Below are positions 1-8,972 of a stretch of DNA of 64,000 bases, in pieces. The notes below the pieces were generated by a model that saw nothing but the letters and a program-made list of their open reading frames with translations, made no database searches and was not told the DNA's origin. Both the position numbers and the translations under genes were made by a program. How positions within the stretch are numbered: the first letter of the stretch is position 1; each line of letters begins with the position of its first letter. Source of the DNA: Bacteroidia bacterium (GTDB taxonomy: Bacteria; Bacteroidota; Bacteroidia; Bacteroidales; Prolixibacteraceae); NCBI GenBank assembly GCA_026391655.1, contig JAPLDR010000019.1, positions 166,605-230,604 on the forward strand. The letters run 5' to 3'.

Positions 1-648
1 AGCTCCTAAAGAATCTCCCATTACAGTTTTGCGGTGACCCGTAGATGCTTCAATATTATGAATATAGCAATCCATTGCCGTATAGAATCTTTGTGGTTCA
101 GGTACTGAAGTAATCAATTCCGGATCGATCACCAGCTGATCGGCAGGTGTAAAATTACCTTTAATTCCAAGCTTCTTCACTGGCCCGGTCAAAACAGTGG
201 TCATTGATACTTCTGCACCTGTGCCCGAAATTGTGGGGACGACTGTGCAATGAACTCCCTTGTTTTTTATAAGATCAAGTCCCTGATATAATGCGGATGA
301 ACCCTCGTTGGTAAACATGAGTCGGATTGCCTTGGCGTAATCCATCACAGTGCCACCTCCGATTCCAACAACCGAAACGGGCAAACCTGAACGAAGGCTT
401 TTTACCCCGGCAACAATTGCATCAACAGTTTTGGTTTTGGGCTCGTCTGTAACATCAATAATTTTCAAAATATCCTGTGAATGAAGCGGAATCCGTTTCA
501 TAAAATCTTTGCCTTCAAAATATTCATCAACAAGAAAAAGAACATATGAATCCTTTTCAATGCGCAATTCGCCGAGTACATCCCCTAATTGGTCAAAGCT
601 GTTTCGACCATAAAGAATCCGTCCGATTGCCTTTAAATTTCTGAACAT
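1..648 (-). CDS. kdnB: Iron-containing alcohol dehydrogenase, KdnB-like (Kdo 8-oxidase); C-terminus cut by window edge
   Basis: The first 216 residues of an iron-dependent alcohol dehydrogenase are present; the rest lies left of the window. The dinucleotide-binding GGGT-x-x-D motif is at about residues 97-102 (GIGGGTVMD), and the metal-ligand region with D and H (TAMDCYIHN) is near residue 195. It starts 7 bases after the stop of the upstream kdnA-like aminotransferase, so the two are co-transcribed. In Shewanella, KdnB oxidises Kdo at C8 and KdnA then aminates it to 8-amino-Kdo. The pairing with a close KdnA look-alike is the main reason for this name; on its own the protein could only be called an iron-containing alcohol dehydrogenase. 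Confidence 0.75.
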   Translation of the reverse strand, partial: MFRNLKAIGRILYGRNSFDQLGDVLGELRIEKDSYVLFLVDEYFEGKDFMKRIPLHSQDILKIIDVTDEPKTKTVDAIVAGVKSLRSGLPVSVVGIGGGTVMDYAKAIRLMFTNEGSSALYQGLDLIKNKGVHCTVVPTISGTGAEVSMTTVLTGPVKKLGIKGNFTPADQLVIDPELITSVPEPQRFYTAMDCYIHNIEASTGHRKTVMGDSLGA

Positions 649-655
649 ACGCTAA

Positions 656-1849
656 TTATTTAAGTACTTTTTTAAGTGCCGAACGCATTTTAACTGCCAG
701 CATGTTTAATTCCTCTTCGCTCCATGTTACCATAATCTGAATCATCATCAATTTCTGCATAATTGCATCCGATTGAGGGACCTGCATATTCCGATAGTCA
801 GGAGCATTGTTCATCTTCATTATTGGAAGATTGTAGATTGATTTCATCTCTTTCAAATGTCCCCATTGGCGATGGAAATGGAAATTATTCCGGTACCAAT
901 ACGAGGCACTAAGTCCTTCTTTCTGAAACTCGTCAAAAGCTTTCACTGCTTTGTCAGGATCGGGAAGAAAGAACGAAAGGAATGTTGCTGAATCTCCTTC
1001 TTCGTCGGGGACATGTCTCAATTTTATTTCGGGAAACTCCTGCAAAACCTGTTTAAGAACTTTCTGGTGGGCCTTTTGTTTTTCGATCATATAGGGCAAC
1101 TTGCGAAGTTGTGCCAAAACGACCGCAGCGCCAAGTTCCGATCCGCGGAAATTGTATCCGAGAATAGGATGCTGTTCAGCTCCCCTGGCATTTCCAATGT
1201 GGTCGTGACCATGATCGGAAAATTTATGCGCCTTTTCGTATAATTCGTCGTCATTTGTCGCTACAGCACCACCTTCGCCGGCGGTAATAATTTTGTAAAA
1301 GTCGAACGAGAAAGCTGACATTTTACCAAAATTACCGAGCATTTTACCTTTATAACTTCCTCCAAGTGCAGGCGCAGCATCTTCAATCAATATAAGATTG
1401 TGTTTCCTGCAAACTGCAAGTATTTCATCCATTCTGCCCATAGATCCGAAAACCTGAATAAGCAAAACCGCCTTTGTTCGGGGTGTTATCGCTTTCTCAA
1501 TCCCTTCAGGGCTCAAACACAATGTTTCGTCAATTTCTGCAAATACGGGAACCGCCCCCGCTACCAGTACTGCTTCAATAGGTGCGATAAATGTATAAGG
1601 AGGAACAATTACTTCGTCGCCATAACCTATGCCACAACATGCAAGAGACAATGAATCAGCTGCTGTTCCGCTTGCGCAGAAATGGGTGTGCTTTGCACCT
1701 AGATAAACGCTGAATTCCTGTTCGAATGTTTTGGCTTTCCAAACGCCATTACGTTGTGCATCATGATTATATCGAAACAGTATTCCTGTTTCGAGCACGT
1801 CCATTACTTCTTTTCGTTCTTCATTTCCGAAAAGTTCAGTACCTGCCAT
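656..1849 (-). CDS. kdnA: DegT/DnrJ/EryC1/StrS aminotransferase, KdnA-like (8-amino-Kdo transaminase)
   Basis: A 397-residue PLP aminotransferase of the DegT family. Visible are SGTAA (60-64) for cofactor phosphate binding, the ED pair at 156-157, and the Schiff-base lysine K186 in SFDFYKIITAGEGG. The N-terminal ELFGNEE and the GDEVIVPPYTFIAP, FAEIDETLCLSPEGI and FSDHGHDHIG segments are those I associate with KdnA (8-amino-3,8-dideoxy-manno-octulosonate transaminase) rather than with the sugar-nucleotide aminotransferases, such as the one at 37873 in this window. The product would replace the Kdo C8 hydroxyl with an amino group, changing the charge of the LPS inner core. First gene of a two-gene unit with kdnB. 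The assignment rests on recalled similarity and gene pairing. Confidence 0.8.
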   Translation of the reverse strand: MAGTELFGNEERKEVMDVLETGILFRYNHDAQRNGVWKAKTFEQEFSVYLGAKHTHFCASGTAADSLSLACCGIGYGDEVIVPPYTFIAPIEAVLVAGAVPVFAEIDETLCLSPEGIEKAITPRTKAVLLIQVFGSMGRMDEILAVCRKHNLILIEDAAPALGGSYKGKMLGNFGKMSAFSFDFYKIITAGEGGAVATNDDELYEKAHKFSDHGHDHIGNARGAEQHPILGYNFRGSELGAAVVLAQLRKLPYMIEKQKAHQKVLKQVLQEFPEIKLRHVPDEEGDSATFLSFFLPDPDKAVKAFDEFQKEGLSASYWYRNNFHFHRQWGHLKEMKSIYNLPIMKMNNAPDYRNMQVPQSDAIMQKLMMIQIMVTWSEEELNMLAVKMRSALKKVLK

Positions 1850-2013
1850 AATAAATTTGTTAATCTATTAAAAATCAAACAATTTAATAAAAATACGAAA
1901 ATCATACCAAAGTATGGCAAAAATTCCCGACAAGAGATTATATATTATTTCTAATACTGCTTTTCTCCTGTTTCTTTAAAACCCGTAAAATTACACTTAT
2001 TTTGAGAATAAAT

Positions 2014-2913
2014 TTAAAGAAAAAAGATGGCCATTCCGGCAACCGCCAGAAATGCGCCGGCAACCTCTTTCCAGTTGAGTTTTTCGTGAAATATAATTAC
2101 AGATGGGATTAATATAAACACAGGAACTGTTGCGATTAGTGTTGAGGCAATTCCGACCGAAGTGTGTTGAAAAGCGAAAAGGCTGAGCGATACACCCAGA
2201 AATGGACCAAAGAATGAACCAATTAAAAGTGGTGTCATCGCTTTGTTGTTTTTTAATGAAAAACTAATTGAACGCCATTCTTTTGCCAGAGAGATAATTA
2301 CAACGAAGCCAAGAATTCCTGTGATTACCCTGATCTGCGAGGAAGCAAACGGATCGTAATTCCCCATTCCAAGTTTTGAAAAGACAGCACCAACTCCCTG
2401 GCCAACCGCTCCCCCAAATGCCAGTAAGAGTCCTTTTACAGGATAATTAAAACGCGATTTATTGGTTTCAGATTCGGGTCGTTTCAGGATAACAATGGCA
2501 ATCCCCAAAAGCACCAATATCATACCCAATCCATTTAACCAGGTGAGTCTTTCGTGAAGAATTATTGCACCGGCCAGTGCTGCTGTGGGTGGAGCAAGCG
2601 ACATGATTAGCATCGACAACTTGGCCGATTGATATGAATATGACTTAAAAAGACAATAATCGCCTGCAACAAAACCTATTAAACCGGAAACAGACAACCA
2701 TTTCCATGCTTCGGGTGATGCATCAGAGGGTGTCCATAACCCGCGCATTACCTTCGACCAAATCATAAACATTCCCATCGCGAGGACTAGTCTTGTGATA
2801 TTGACTGCCAGCGAACCTGCACGACGTGTTGCTAATGAAAAAGTTAAAGCTGATGCGGTCCAGCATATTGCGGTTAATATTCCCGTTATTTCCCCTAAAT
2901 GACCTATTTGCAT
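2014..2913 (-). CDS. EamA/DMT-superfamily membrane transporter
   Basis: A 299-residue integral membrane protein with ten predicted hydrophobic segments in two homologous halves, as in the drug/metabolite transporter superfamily. Half one begins GEITGILTAICWTASALTF; half two begins near LLLAFGGAVGQGVGAVFSKLG and ends with the typical glutamate-bearing loop FHEKLNWKEVAGAFLAVAG, mirrored in half one by LHERLTWLNGLGMILVLLG. The ATG at 2913 is chosen because residues encoded upstream of it (from 2955) are polar and unlike the family. The substrate cannot be read from the sequence. It sits alone, with intergenic gaps on both sides. Confidence 0.85.
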   Translation of the reverse strand: MQIGHLGEITGILTAICWTASALTFSLATRRAGSLAVNITRLVLAMGMFMIWSKVMRGLWTPSDASPEAWKWLSVSGLIGFVAGDYCLFKSYSYQSAKLSMLIMSLAPPTAALAGAIILHERLTWLNGLGMILVLLGIAIVILKRPESETNKSRFNYPVKGLLLAFGGAVGQGVGAVFSKLGMGNYDPFASSQIRVITGILGFVVIISLAKEWRSISFSLKNNKAMTPLLIGSFFGPFLGVSLSLFAFQHTSVGIASTLIATVPVFILIPSVIIFHEKLNWKEVAGAFLAVAGMAIFFL

Positions 2914-3003
2914 GCATCTAATTAATTGGCGGCAAAAGTAGCGATACCAATCCAAAAATTATCGAAAAGAATAATAATTGTCGGGTTCTGCGATTGCCTG
3001 AAA

Positions 3004-3354
3004 TCAGTTGTTTTTCTTATTAAAGCTATTGATGCCCAGCAATCCGTTAATCAACGACACCAATAAACTGAAAATTATAGCTGTAAATAGACTTGAAACA
3101 GAAAAACCATTGATAAAATGGTGAGCAATCAATACAATTATGCCGTTTATTACGAGCAGAAAAAGTCCTAATGTGATTATTGTAACCGGCAAAGTCAGAA
3201 TAATCAGAATCGGTTTAACGATTGAATTAAGAAGAGCAAGAACTATGGCAACTACAAATGCCGTATATACCGAGGAGACCACAACTCCCGGCAGAATATA
3301 GCCTACAACCATGATCGATATGGTGCTGATAATGATGCGCGTGAGCAAATTCAT
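3004..3354 (-). CDS. Small four-TM membrane protein of the phage-holin superfamily IV type (PF04020-like)
   Basis: A 116-residue, almost entirely hydrophobic protein with four membrane segments. The central NSIVKPILIILTLPVTIITLG pattern (Asn, Pro, then Leu-Pro and a Gly-Leu turn) is the hallmark of the PF04020 family, annotated as a four-TM phage holin family but widespread as a host-encoded membrane protein in bacteria. Nothing phage-like surrounds it, so a lytic role should not be assumed. The ATG at 3354 is preferred over an upstream in-frame start at 3408 because the first membrane segment starts directly after it. Function unknown. Confidence 0.7.
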   Translation of the reverse strand: MNLLTRIIISTISIMVVGYILPGVVVSSVYTAFVVAIVLALLNSIVKPILIILTLPVTIITLGLFLLVINGIIVLIAHHFINGFSVSSLFTAIIFSLLVSLINGLLGINSFNKKNN

Positions 3355-3542
3355 ATTACTTTGAATTAAAGGTTGAAGATTTTTTAAAAGTAGTAATAAT
3401 CCGGGCAAAAAGAATCGCGGGTCCCTTGATTTCTGTTCCTTTAAAAGAGACTTTTCCTGTACAATAGCGTCAGATGATTAATATCAATGAATTATATGAA
3501 AAAAATAACCAATTTTGAGAATTCAAAATCAATCATAAAAAT

Positions 3543-4376
3543 ATGAGACTTATTATTCAGTCAGAGGCAGTTAACGTAGCAAAATGGTCTGCGGTCTACA
3601 TTGCCAGAAGGATTAATGAATTGACTAAATCGTCCGATAAACCTTTTGTGCTGGGACTTCCTACAGGGAGTACGCCCCTTGGTACGTACAAAGAGTTGAT
3701 CCGCATTTACCGCGAGGGGAAGGTTTCATTTAAAAATGTGGTCACTTTTAATATGGATGAATATGTAGGAATCCCCAAAGATCATCCGCAGAGTTATCAC
3801 TCGTTTATGTGGAATAATTTCTTCGGCCACATCGATATACTGCCCTCAAATGTCAACATTCTTAACGGAAATGCTAAAGATTTAAAGGTCGAATGTGCCG
3901 ATTATGAAGCGCGTATCAAGGCTGTCGGCGGTATCGATCTGTTTTTGGGTGGTGTTGGCGCTGATGGACACATTGCTTTTAATGAACCCGGTTCAAGCCT
4001 TTCGTCACGGACAAGAGATAAAGCATTGAATCAGGATACTAAACTGGTTAACAGTCGTTTTTTTGATGATGATGTAAATAAGGTTCCCAAATTTGCCCTT
4101 ACTGTTGGCGTAGGAACGGTAATGGATTCGCGTGAGGTACTTATTCTTGTAACCGGTCATAATAAATCACGTGCATTGCACAAGGCCATCGAAGGCGGAG
4201 TAAATCACATGTGGACCATCTCTGCTCTTCAACTCCACCCTAATGGTTTGATAGTTTGTGACGAAGCGTCAACAATTGATCTTAAAGTGGGAACTTACCG
4301 CTATTTCAGGGATATCGAGAAAGACCATCTCGATCCTGACTCTTTATGGAGTGACGATAAATATCTTGGGTGGTAG
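3543..4376 (+). CDS. nagB: Glucosamine-6-phosphate deaminase
   Basis: Converts glucosamine-6-phosphate to fructose-6-phosphate and ammonia, linking amino-sugar use to glycolysis; cytosolic. The 277 residues show the phosphate-binding [12 protein letters not shown] loop (38-49), the catalytic Asp in TFNMDEYVG (D72) and [23 protein letters not shown] with D141, H143 and E148, all as in E. coli NagB. It is about ten residues longer than the enterobacterial enzyme, with the extra length at the C-terminus ([22 protein letters not shown]). Single gene, converging on the galM-araD operon; the shared intergenic space holds interleaved inverted repeats. Confidence 0.96.
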   Translation: MRLIIQSEAVNVAKWSAVYIARRINELTKSSDKPFVLGLPTGSTPLGTYKELIRIYREGKVSFKNVVTFNMDEYVGIPKDHPQSYHSFMWNNFFGHIDILPSNVNILNGNAKDLKVECADYEARIKAVGGIDLFLGGVGADGHIAFNEPGSSLSSRTRDKALNQDTKLVNSRFFDDDVNKVPKFALTVGVGTVMDSREVLILVTGHNKSRALHKAIEGGVNHMWTISALQLHPNGLIVCDEASTIDLKVGTYRYFRDIEKDHLDPDSLWSDDKYLGW

Positions 4377-4386
4377 CAGCTGGCAA

Positions 4387-4514
4387 TTAGTCAATTCGAC
4401 GATTAGCCAATTCGACAATTAGTCAAATAGTGACACAACTCGTATGATACTTTACAAATTTGAACTTCTAATAAAAGTAATTGCCGAATCGTCGAATTGT
4501 CACATTGTCGAATT
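4387..4514. repeat. Interleaved inverted repeats between nagB and galM
   Basis: AATTCGACGATT (4393-4404) pairs with AATCGTCGAATT (4487-4498), and AATTCGACAAT (4410-4420) pairs with ATTGTCGAATT (4504-4514). The 5' arm also contains the tandem-like units CAATTAGTCAATTCGAC. The structure lies between two convergent genes and may act as a bidirectional transcription end, but there is no U-run directly after the arms, so a dispersed repeat is as likely. Confidence 0.6.
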
Positions 4515-4522
4515 ACTTTTTG

Positions 4523-5671
4523 TTATTTGACCGAAAATTTAAAGACTGTCGTTGAATTAAAAGTCTCGCCCGGGCGTAGAACAGTCGTTGGAAAATTAGG
4601 ATGGTTGGGTGAATCGGCCGCATGTTGTGTTTCGAAGCAGAAGCCGGTTCTTTTTGCATAACCAACTCCGCTCTTCCCGATCTGACTGCCGTTTAATGAA
4701 TTGCCCGTGAAGAATTGTACGGATGGTTCAGTCGTAAATACCTCCATAAATCTACCACTTTCGGGTTCGTAAGCGCTTGCTGCAAACGATAATTCCCCTT
4801 TCTCTTTTTTATTCAGAATCCAGGCATGGTCGTAACCGCCACCGTATTTTAACTGGTCGTAATCGGCGTCAATATCTTTGCTGACAAGTCGGGGCGCCTT
4901 AAAATCCATCGGCGTACCCAAAATATTGCGATAAATACCTGTCGGAATCATTTCATTATTTGCCACTTCGGCAATACTATCTGCATTAACGACAACCTCA
5001 ATTCCTGTGATCGCTCCCTTTCCTTCCCCTTTCAGATTAAAATAGGAGTGATTTGTAACATTCAGAACGGTCGGTTTGTCGGTAGTTGCTTTGTAATTGA
5101 TGACAAGCTCGTTTTTATCGGTCAGTTTAAAAGTAACATAGAAATCAAGCGTTCCAGGAAATCCGTTTTCACCATCCGGACTCATGTAATGCATCTCTAC
5201 CGCTTTTCCCTCGGGGGTTTCAATGGCTTTGGCATCGAAAACTTTCGAATAAAATCCATCGGGGCCGCTATGAATGCAATTAGGACCGTTATTAACAGGA
5301 AGATGATAGGCAACACTATCAAGCGTAAACGTTGCTTTTGCAATGCGATTGGCATAACGTCCGACAGTTGCGCCAAAACTCTTCGAACCTTTCACGTACT
5401 CATCAATTGTATTGAATCCAAGGATTATATCTGCAAGTTTGCCATTCTTGTCAGGAAGCCAAATATTTACAATTTTACCACCATAGTTTGTGAGCATAAC
5501 TTTCACCCCATTGCTATTTTTCAAAGTAAATAGCGTCACTTGTTTTCCGCCAATTTCTTTTTCGAATAGTTTTTTTTGTTTATCGTTATTTTTCATGTTG
5601 GAACATGAAATTGATAAAAGCATTCCGGGAATGAATGCAAGGGCAAACAGGTATTTGGTTAATCTGCTCAT
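4523..5671 (-). CDS. galM: Aldose 1-epimerase (mutarotase), lipoprotein form
   Basis: Interconverts alpha and beta anomers of hexoses. The 382-residue protein begins with a lipoprotein signal ending LLSISC (lipid-modified Cys23), so it is membrane-anchored and probably faces the periplasm rather than the cytosol. The catalytic set is visible: H134 in NCIHSG, H208 in VTNHSYFNL (proton donor) and E347 in FCFETQH (general base), with the arginine of VGRYANRI near 105. It lies 30 bases downstream of araD in the same direction. A periplasmic mutarotase fits the breakdown of plant or algal polysaccharides typical of this phylum. Confidence 0.93.
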   Translation of the reverse strand: MSRLTKYLFALAFIPGMLLSISCSNMKNNDKQKKLFEKEIGGKQVTLFTLKNSNGVKVMLTNYGGKIVNIWLPDKNGKLADIILGFNTIDEYVKGSKSFGATVGRYANRIAKATFTLDSVAYHLPVNNGPNCIHSGPDGFYSKVFDAKAIETPEGKAVEMHYMSPDGENGFPGTLDFYVTFKLTDKNELVINYKATTDKPTVLNVTNHSYFNLKGEGKGAITGIEVVVNADSIAEVANNEMIPTGIYRNILGTPMDFKAPRLVSKDIDADYDQLKYGGGYDHAWILNKKEKGELSFAASAYEPESGRFMEVFTTEPSVQFFTGNSLNGSQIGKSGVGYAKRTGFCFETQHAADSPNHPNFPTTVLRPGETFNSTTVFKFSVK

Positions 5672-5701
5672 AAGTAATTAGATATAGAAACTGCCAGATG
5701 T

Positions 5702-6361
5702 TTATTTAAAGAAATGGTGGTCAAGAAATTCTTTCTCAACAGGATTCACCTTGTTCAATACCAATGTACGATAGGCCATTCGCGCAACTTGCTCAATCAC
5801 GACAGTATGGTCAAAAGCGCTGCTCACATCCTTTCCCCAGCAGAAAGGGCCGTGTCCATAAACAAGTACGCCGGGAATTCGCATCGGATCAATACCACGC
5901 GACTGGAAAGTATTTACGATCATCTTTCCCGTTTCGTATTCGAGATTGTTCTCTACCTGTTCAATGCTCATCGGAGAGGTACAAGGGATTTCTCCATTAA
6001 AAAAATTGGCATGAGTAATACCGAGTGGCGGAATTCCCCTTCCGGCCTGCGCCCAGCAGGTGGCAAATTCGGAATGAGAATGGAGGATTGCTCCTATCTG
6101 TGGAAAGCTTTTGTACAAGACGAGATGTGTATTGGTATCTGTTGAAGGCTTTAGGCTCCCTTCAACAATATTTCCATCAAGATCCATCACGACCATATCG
6201 GCCGGTATCATCTCTTCGTATAAAACACCCGATGGTTTAATCACCACCAGACCACTCACCCTGTCGATGGTACTGACATTTCCCCAGGAATAGATGACAA
6301 GACCTTGCTCTACAAGCTTTAAACTTGCTTTGTAGACCTGATGTTTGAGGTTTTCGAGCAT
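5702..6361 (-). CDS. araD: L-ribulose-5-phosphate 4-epimerase
   Basis: A 219-residue class II aldolase-fold enzyme converting L-ribulose-5-phosphate to D-xylulose-5-phosphate in arabinose catabolism. Zinc ligands are clear: H95 and H97 in LHSHSEFATCWAQAG and H170 in YGHGPFCWG. The KPSGVLYEEM (42-51) and TDTNTHL (74-80) segments match AraD rather than fuculose aldolase. Forms an operon with the downstream galM. The usual partners araA and araB are not next to it, and upstream is the terminator of the M13 peptidase gene, so the rest of the pathway must be elsewhere. Confidence 0.9.
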   Translation of the reverse strand: MLENLKHQVYKASLKLVEQGLVIYSWGNVSTIDRVSGLVVIKPSGVLYEEMIPADMVVMDLDGNIVEGSLKPSTDTNTHLVLYKSFPQIGAILHSHSEFATCWAQAGRGIPPLGITHANFFNGEIPCTSPMSIEQVENNLEYETGKMIVNTFQSRGIDPMRIPGVLVYGHGPFCWGKDVSSAFDHTVVIEQVARMAYRTLVLNKVNPVEKEFLDHHFFK

Positions 6362-6494
6362 AATAGGTATCGTATTTTCGTTGATATTTAATTCAGAACT
6401 TAAAGATCGTAATTATATTCCATTTTATTCAGAAAACCAATAGGATTATTTATAATCGTAGGCAATACCCTGAAAATGGTTACGAATGCACTGT

Positions 6495-6519
6495 AGAGAC
6501 AAGGCATTGCCTTGTCTCT
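6495..6519. repeat. 25-nt near-perfect palindrome (AGAGACAAGGCA arms)
   Basis: AGAGACAAGGCA (6495-6506) and TGCCTTGTCTCT (6508-6519) are exact reverse complements around one base. It sits upstream of araD and downstream of the peptidase terminator. It resembles short dispersed palindromes common between genes in this phylum; no coding potential. Confidence 0.7.
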
Positions 6520-6565
6520 GCAACCCGTTAACGGCAAAACATTCAACAATCCATGATCTTCCATT

Positions 6566-6602
6566 AACAAAAAAGAGCCGAATCTGTTTAGAATTCGGCT
6601 CT
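6566..6602 (-). terminator. Rho-independent terminator of the M13 peptidase gene
   Basis: On the minus strand AGAGCCGAAT (6602-6593) pairs with ATTCGGCTCT (6583-6574) around a 9-nt loop and is followed by six T. It lies 22 bases beyond the peptidase stop codon. Confidence 0.9.
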
Positions 6603-6623
6603 GATTGTATTGTTTGCAGGTAA

Positions 6624-8666
6624 TTACCAAATTTTAGCACGTTTCGACTCGTCGAGGTACATCGGTTGTCCTGGCTTTACATTGAAAGCCATATAAAACT
6701 CGGGAATATTCTTTAAAGGACCAATCACGCGTAAATTTCCTAATGAATGCGGATCTTCTTTGGTGCGGCGAAGAATCTCTTTGTCGCGGATATTCTGTGC
6801 CCATACATGTGCATAAGCCAGATAGAATCGTTGATCAGGTGTAAATCCATCGATTGGTTTTGTTTCTTTATTTGCCAATTTAAATGCCTGATAAGAGATA
6901 TTTAAACCGCCAAAATCTGCAATATTTTCACCCAAACTTAGTTTACCATCGGCATGAATGGAATCAATCACCACGAAACTACTAAACTGATCGACCAATA
7001 CCTTTGTCCGTTCGTCGAAAAGTTTAGAATCTTCGGCTGTCCACCAGTCGGTAAGATTACCAACTTTATCAAATTTGCGACCTTCATCGTCAAAACCGTG
7101 TGTCATCTCATGTCCGATTACGACACCAATTGCACCATAGTTGACCGCGTCATCGCCTTTTAGAAAAAAGAACGGTGGTTGCAAAATTGCAGCCGGAAAT
7201 ACGATCTCATTCATATCTGGTGCATAGTAGGCATTCACCGTTTGAGGCGACATAAACCATTGCATTTTATCAACAGGTTTGTTGATCTTCGCGTAGTTAA
7301 ATGCAGTTTCGAATTTATTCGAACGAATCACATTCTCAACATACGAATCATCCGAAATTTCAAGACCCGAGTAATCGCGCCATTTGTCTGGATATCCAAT
7401 CTTTACATTGATGGCATTCAATTTTTCCAATGCTTTTACTTTGGTATCAGCACCCATCCACCCGAGGTTTTTAATCCTTTCGCCAAGCGAAATACGCAGA
7501 TTTTCTACCAGTTTAAGCATTCGTTCTTTTGCCTCAGCAGGAAAATACTTCGCAACATACAGTTGACCGATGGCTTCGCTGAGTGCGTCACTTGTTACAC
7601 CAAGAACGCGTTTCCAGCGGGGACGCATTTTTTCTGTTCCCGACATTGCCCTGCCGTAGAAATCAAATTTTGTATTGACAAAATCATCCGAAAGATATGA
7701 AGCAGTGCCATTGATCAGGTTCCAGCGCAAATAAACTTTCCAGTCAGCAACGGGAACTTCTTTGAGCATCTTACTTACCTCAACGATGAATAAAGGTTGG
7801 TTCAAATTGATCTCACCCGGATCGCCAACACCCTGCGAAACGAAGTAACGGTTCCAGTTAAATGCCGGAGAGAGTTCGATCAACCCTTTTGTTGTGGTTT
7901 TATTGTAAGTCTTGTTTGGATCGCGTTGTTCGAGACGTGTCATTGAAGCTTTTGCAAGACGAGTTTCGAGATTCATGATGATTTCGGCATTTTTCTTCGC
8001 TGTTGCCTCATCATCACCAAGCAGTTTAAACATCTTTTCGACGTAAATCACATACTTTGTCCTTAAATCCTTCGACCGGTCATCATCATTCACGTAATAA
8101 TCGCGGTCGGGCATCCCAATTCCTGACTGGGTCAGCTGTGCAATGACCATCGAACTGTTTTTTGCATCCGACGAACCGTAAAATCCGAACAATGGATTGA
8201 ATCCGTAAGTGTGAAACTTCGCAATTTCGATCTCAACATCGTCCATTGTCGCCAGTTTACCAATCTCTTCGAAGTAAGGAGTCAAAGGCTTGATCCCTTG
8301 TTGTCCAATCTTTACCGAATCCATCCCAAGATTGAAAAGTGTTGCTGTTTTATCGGCAATAGAACCCTTTTCATTCTTGGTCGAAGCGGTTTCCTTGACC
8401 AATTCATTCAATTGTTTTTCGGCAACCTCGGCTAATTTGTCGAATGAACCATATCGCGCGCGGTCGGCAGGCAACGGATTCAATTTTTTCCAGCCATTAT
8501 TGGCATAAGCATCGAAATCCTGTCCCGGATCGACTTTTGTATCCATATCCGCTACATTAATAGCCGGTTCTGCAGGTTTTTTCTGCTCTTTCCCGTTACA
8601 GGCGATAAATGTTCCTGTTGTCATTCCGCACAAGAATAGTGAAATTAATAGTGATTTATTTTTCAT
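6624..8666 (-). CDS. M13 family zinc metallopeptidase (PepO/neprilysin-like) lipoprotein
   Basis: A 680-residue endopeptidase. The start at 8666 gives a standard lipoprotein signal ending TFIAC; an upstream in-frame start at 8693 would bury it. The N-terminal M13 domain (about 40-420) is followed by the catalytic domain with HEMTH (519-523; two zinc His and the catalytic Glu), the third ligand E580 in GENIADFGG, and the family's C-terminal aromatic end (KIW). The NAYY motif that positions substrate is present (VNAYYAPDMNEIVFPA). Likely cleaves peptides in the periplasm or at the cell surface. Monocistronic, with its own promoter and terminator. Confidence 0.95.
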   Translation of the reverse strand: MKNKSLLISLFLCGMTTGTFIACNGKEQKKPAEPAINVADMDTKVDPGQDFDAYANNGWKKLNPLPADRARYGSFDKLAEVAEKQLNELVKETASTKNEKGSIADKTATLFNLGMDSVKIGQQGIKPLTPYFEEIGKLATMDDVEIEIAKFHTYGFNPLFGFYGSSDAKNSSMVIAQLTQSGIGMPDRDYYVNDDDRSKDLRTKYVIYVEKMFKLLGDDEATAKKNAEIIMNLETRLAKASMTRLEQRDPNKTYNKTTTKGLIELSPAFNWNRYFVSQGVGDPGEINLNQPLFIVEVSKMLKEVPVADWKVYLRWNLINGTASYLSDDFVNTKFDFYGRAMSGTEKMRPRWKRVLGVTSDALSEAIGQLYVAKYFPAEAKERMLKLVENLRISLGERIKNLGWMGADTKVKALEKLNAINVKIGYPDKWRDYSGLEISDDSYVENVIRSNKFETAFNYAKINKPVDKMQWFMSPQTVNAYYAPDMNEIVFPAAILQPPFFFLKGDDAVNYGAIGVVIGHEMTHGFDDEGRKFDKVGNLTDWWTAEDSKLFDERTKVLVDQFSSFVVIDSIHADGKLSLGENIADFGGLNISYQAFKLANKETKPIDGFTPDQRFYLAYAHVWAQNIRDKEILRRTKEDPHSLGNLRVIGPLKNIPEFYMAFNVKPGQPMYLDESKRAKIW

Positions 8667-8690
8667 GATTTTAAAGGATTTACAAAGTTC

Positions 8691-8719
8691 CAAAAATATC
8701 TTTTTTTGTTGAACGACAA
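8691..8719 (-). promoter_or_regulatory. Putative promoter of the M13 peptidase gene
   Basis: On the minus strand TTG (8719-8717), an 18-nt spacer, then TATTTTTG (8698-8691) match the Bacteroidota TTG/TAnnTTTG consensus and end 25 bases before the ATG. Confidence 0.5.
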
Positions 8720-8972
8720 TATGACTAAAAAGGTTTTCAAAACAGAAGATTTTTAATATTTTGCAGGAAATTCTATATCTGCTTCCGCTAGTTGGCGGAG
8801 GGCCTCCGGAACGATCTTAATTAACGGAATAGCGATAGTTTAAAAATGGAATAATATTTCCGAATAAAATTTAAACAATCTCTAAATTAATCACGAAATT
8901 TGTGACGCTCAGACGTCTATAAATAATTGGATTTGCCCTTAATCAGGGGTTTAACAATAAAAACCAAATATC
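8720..8972. other. Intergenic region with a compound palindrome
   Basis: No gene is visible between the divergent peptidase and methyltransferase genes. CCGC/GCGG (8785-8798) and GGAGG/CCTCC (8797-8807) overlap to form a small GC-rich compound palindrome in otherwise AT-rich sequence. No clear TAnnTTTG box was found for the rightward gene. Confidence 0.4.

Noticed and set aside
3004..3354. Prophage, suggested by the holin-family protein
   Set aside because: No other phage gene nearby; the PF04020-type family is common as an ordinary membrane protein.
6400..6640. Two small open frames between araD and the peptidase
   Set aside because: They run through the 25-nt palindrome and the terminator hairpin and have no supporting signals.
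7179..7700. 173-codon open frame on the plus strand
   Set aside because: Lies entirely opposite the M13 peptidase gene, has no family features and uses rare codon patterns; shadow of the real gene.
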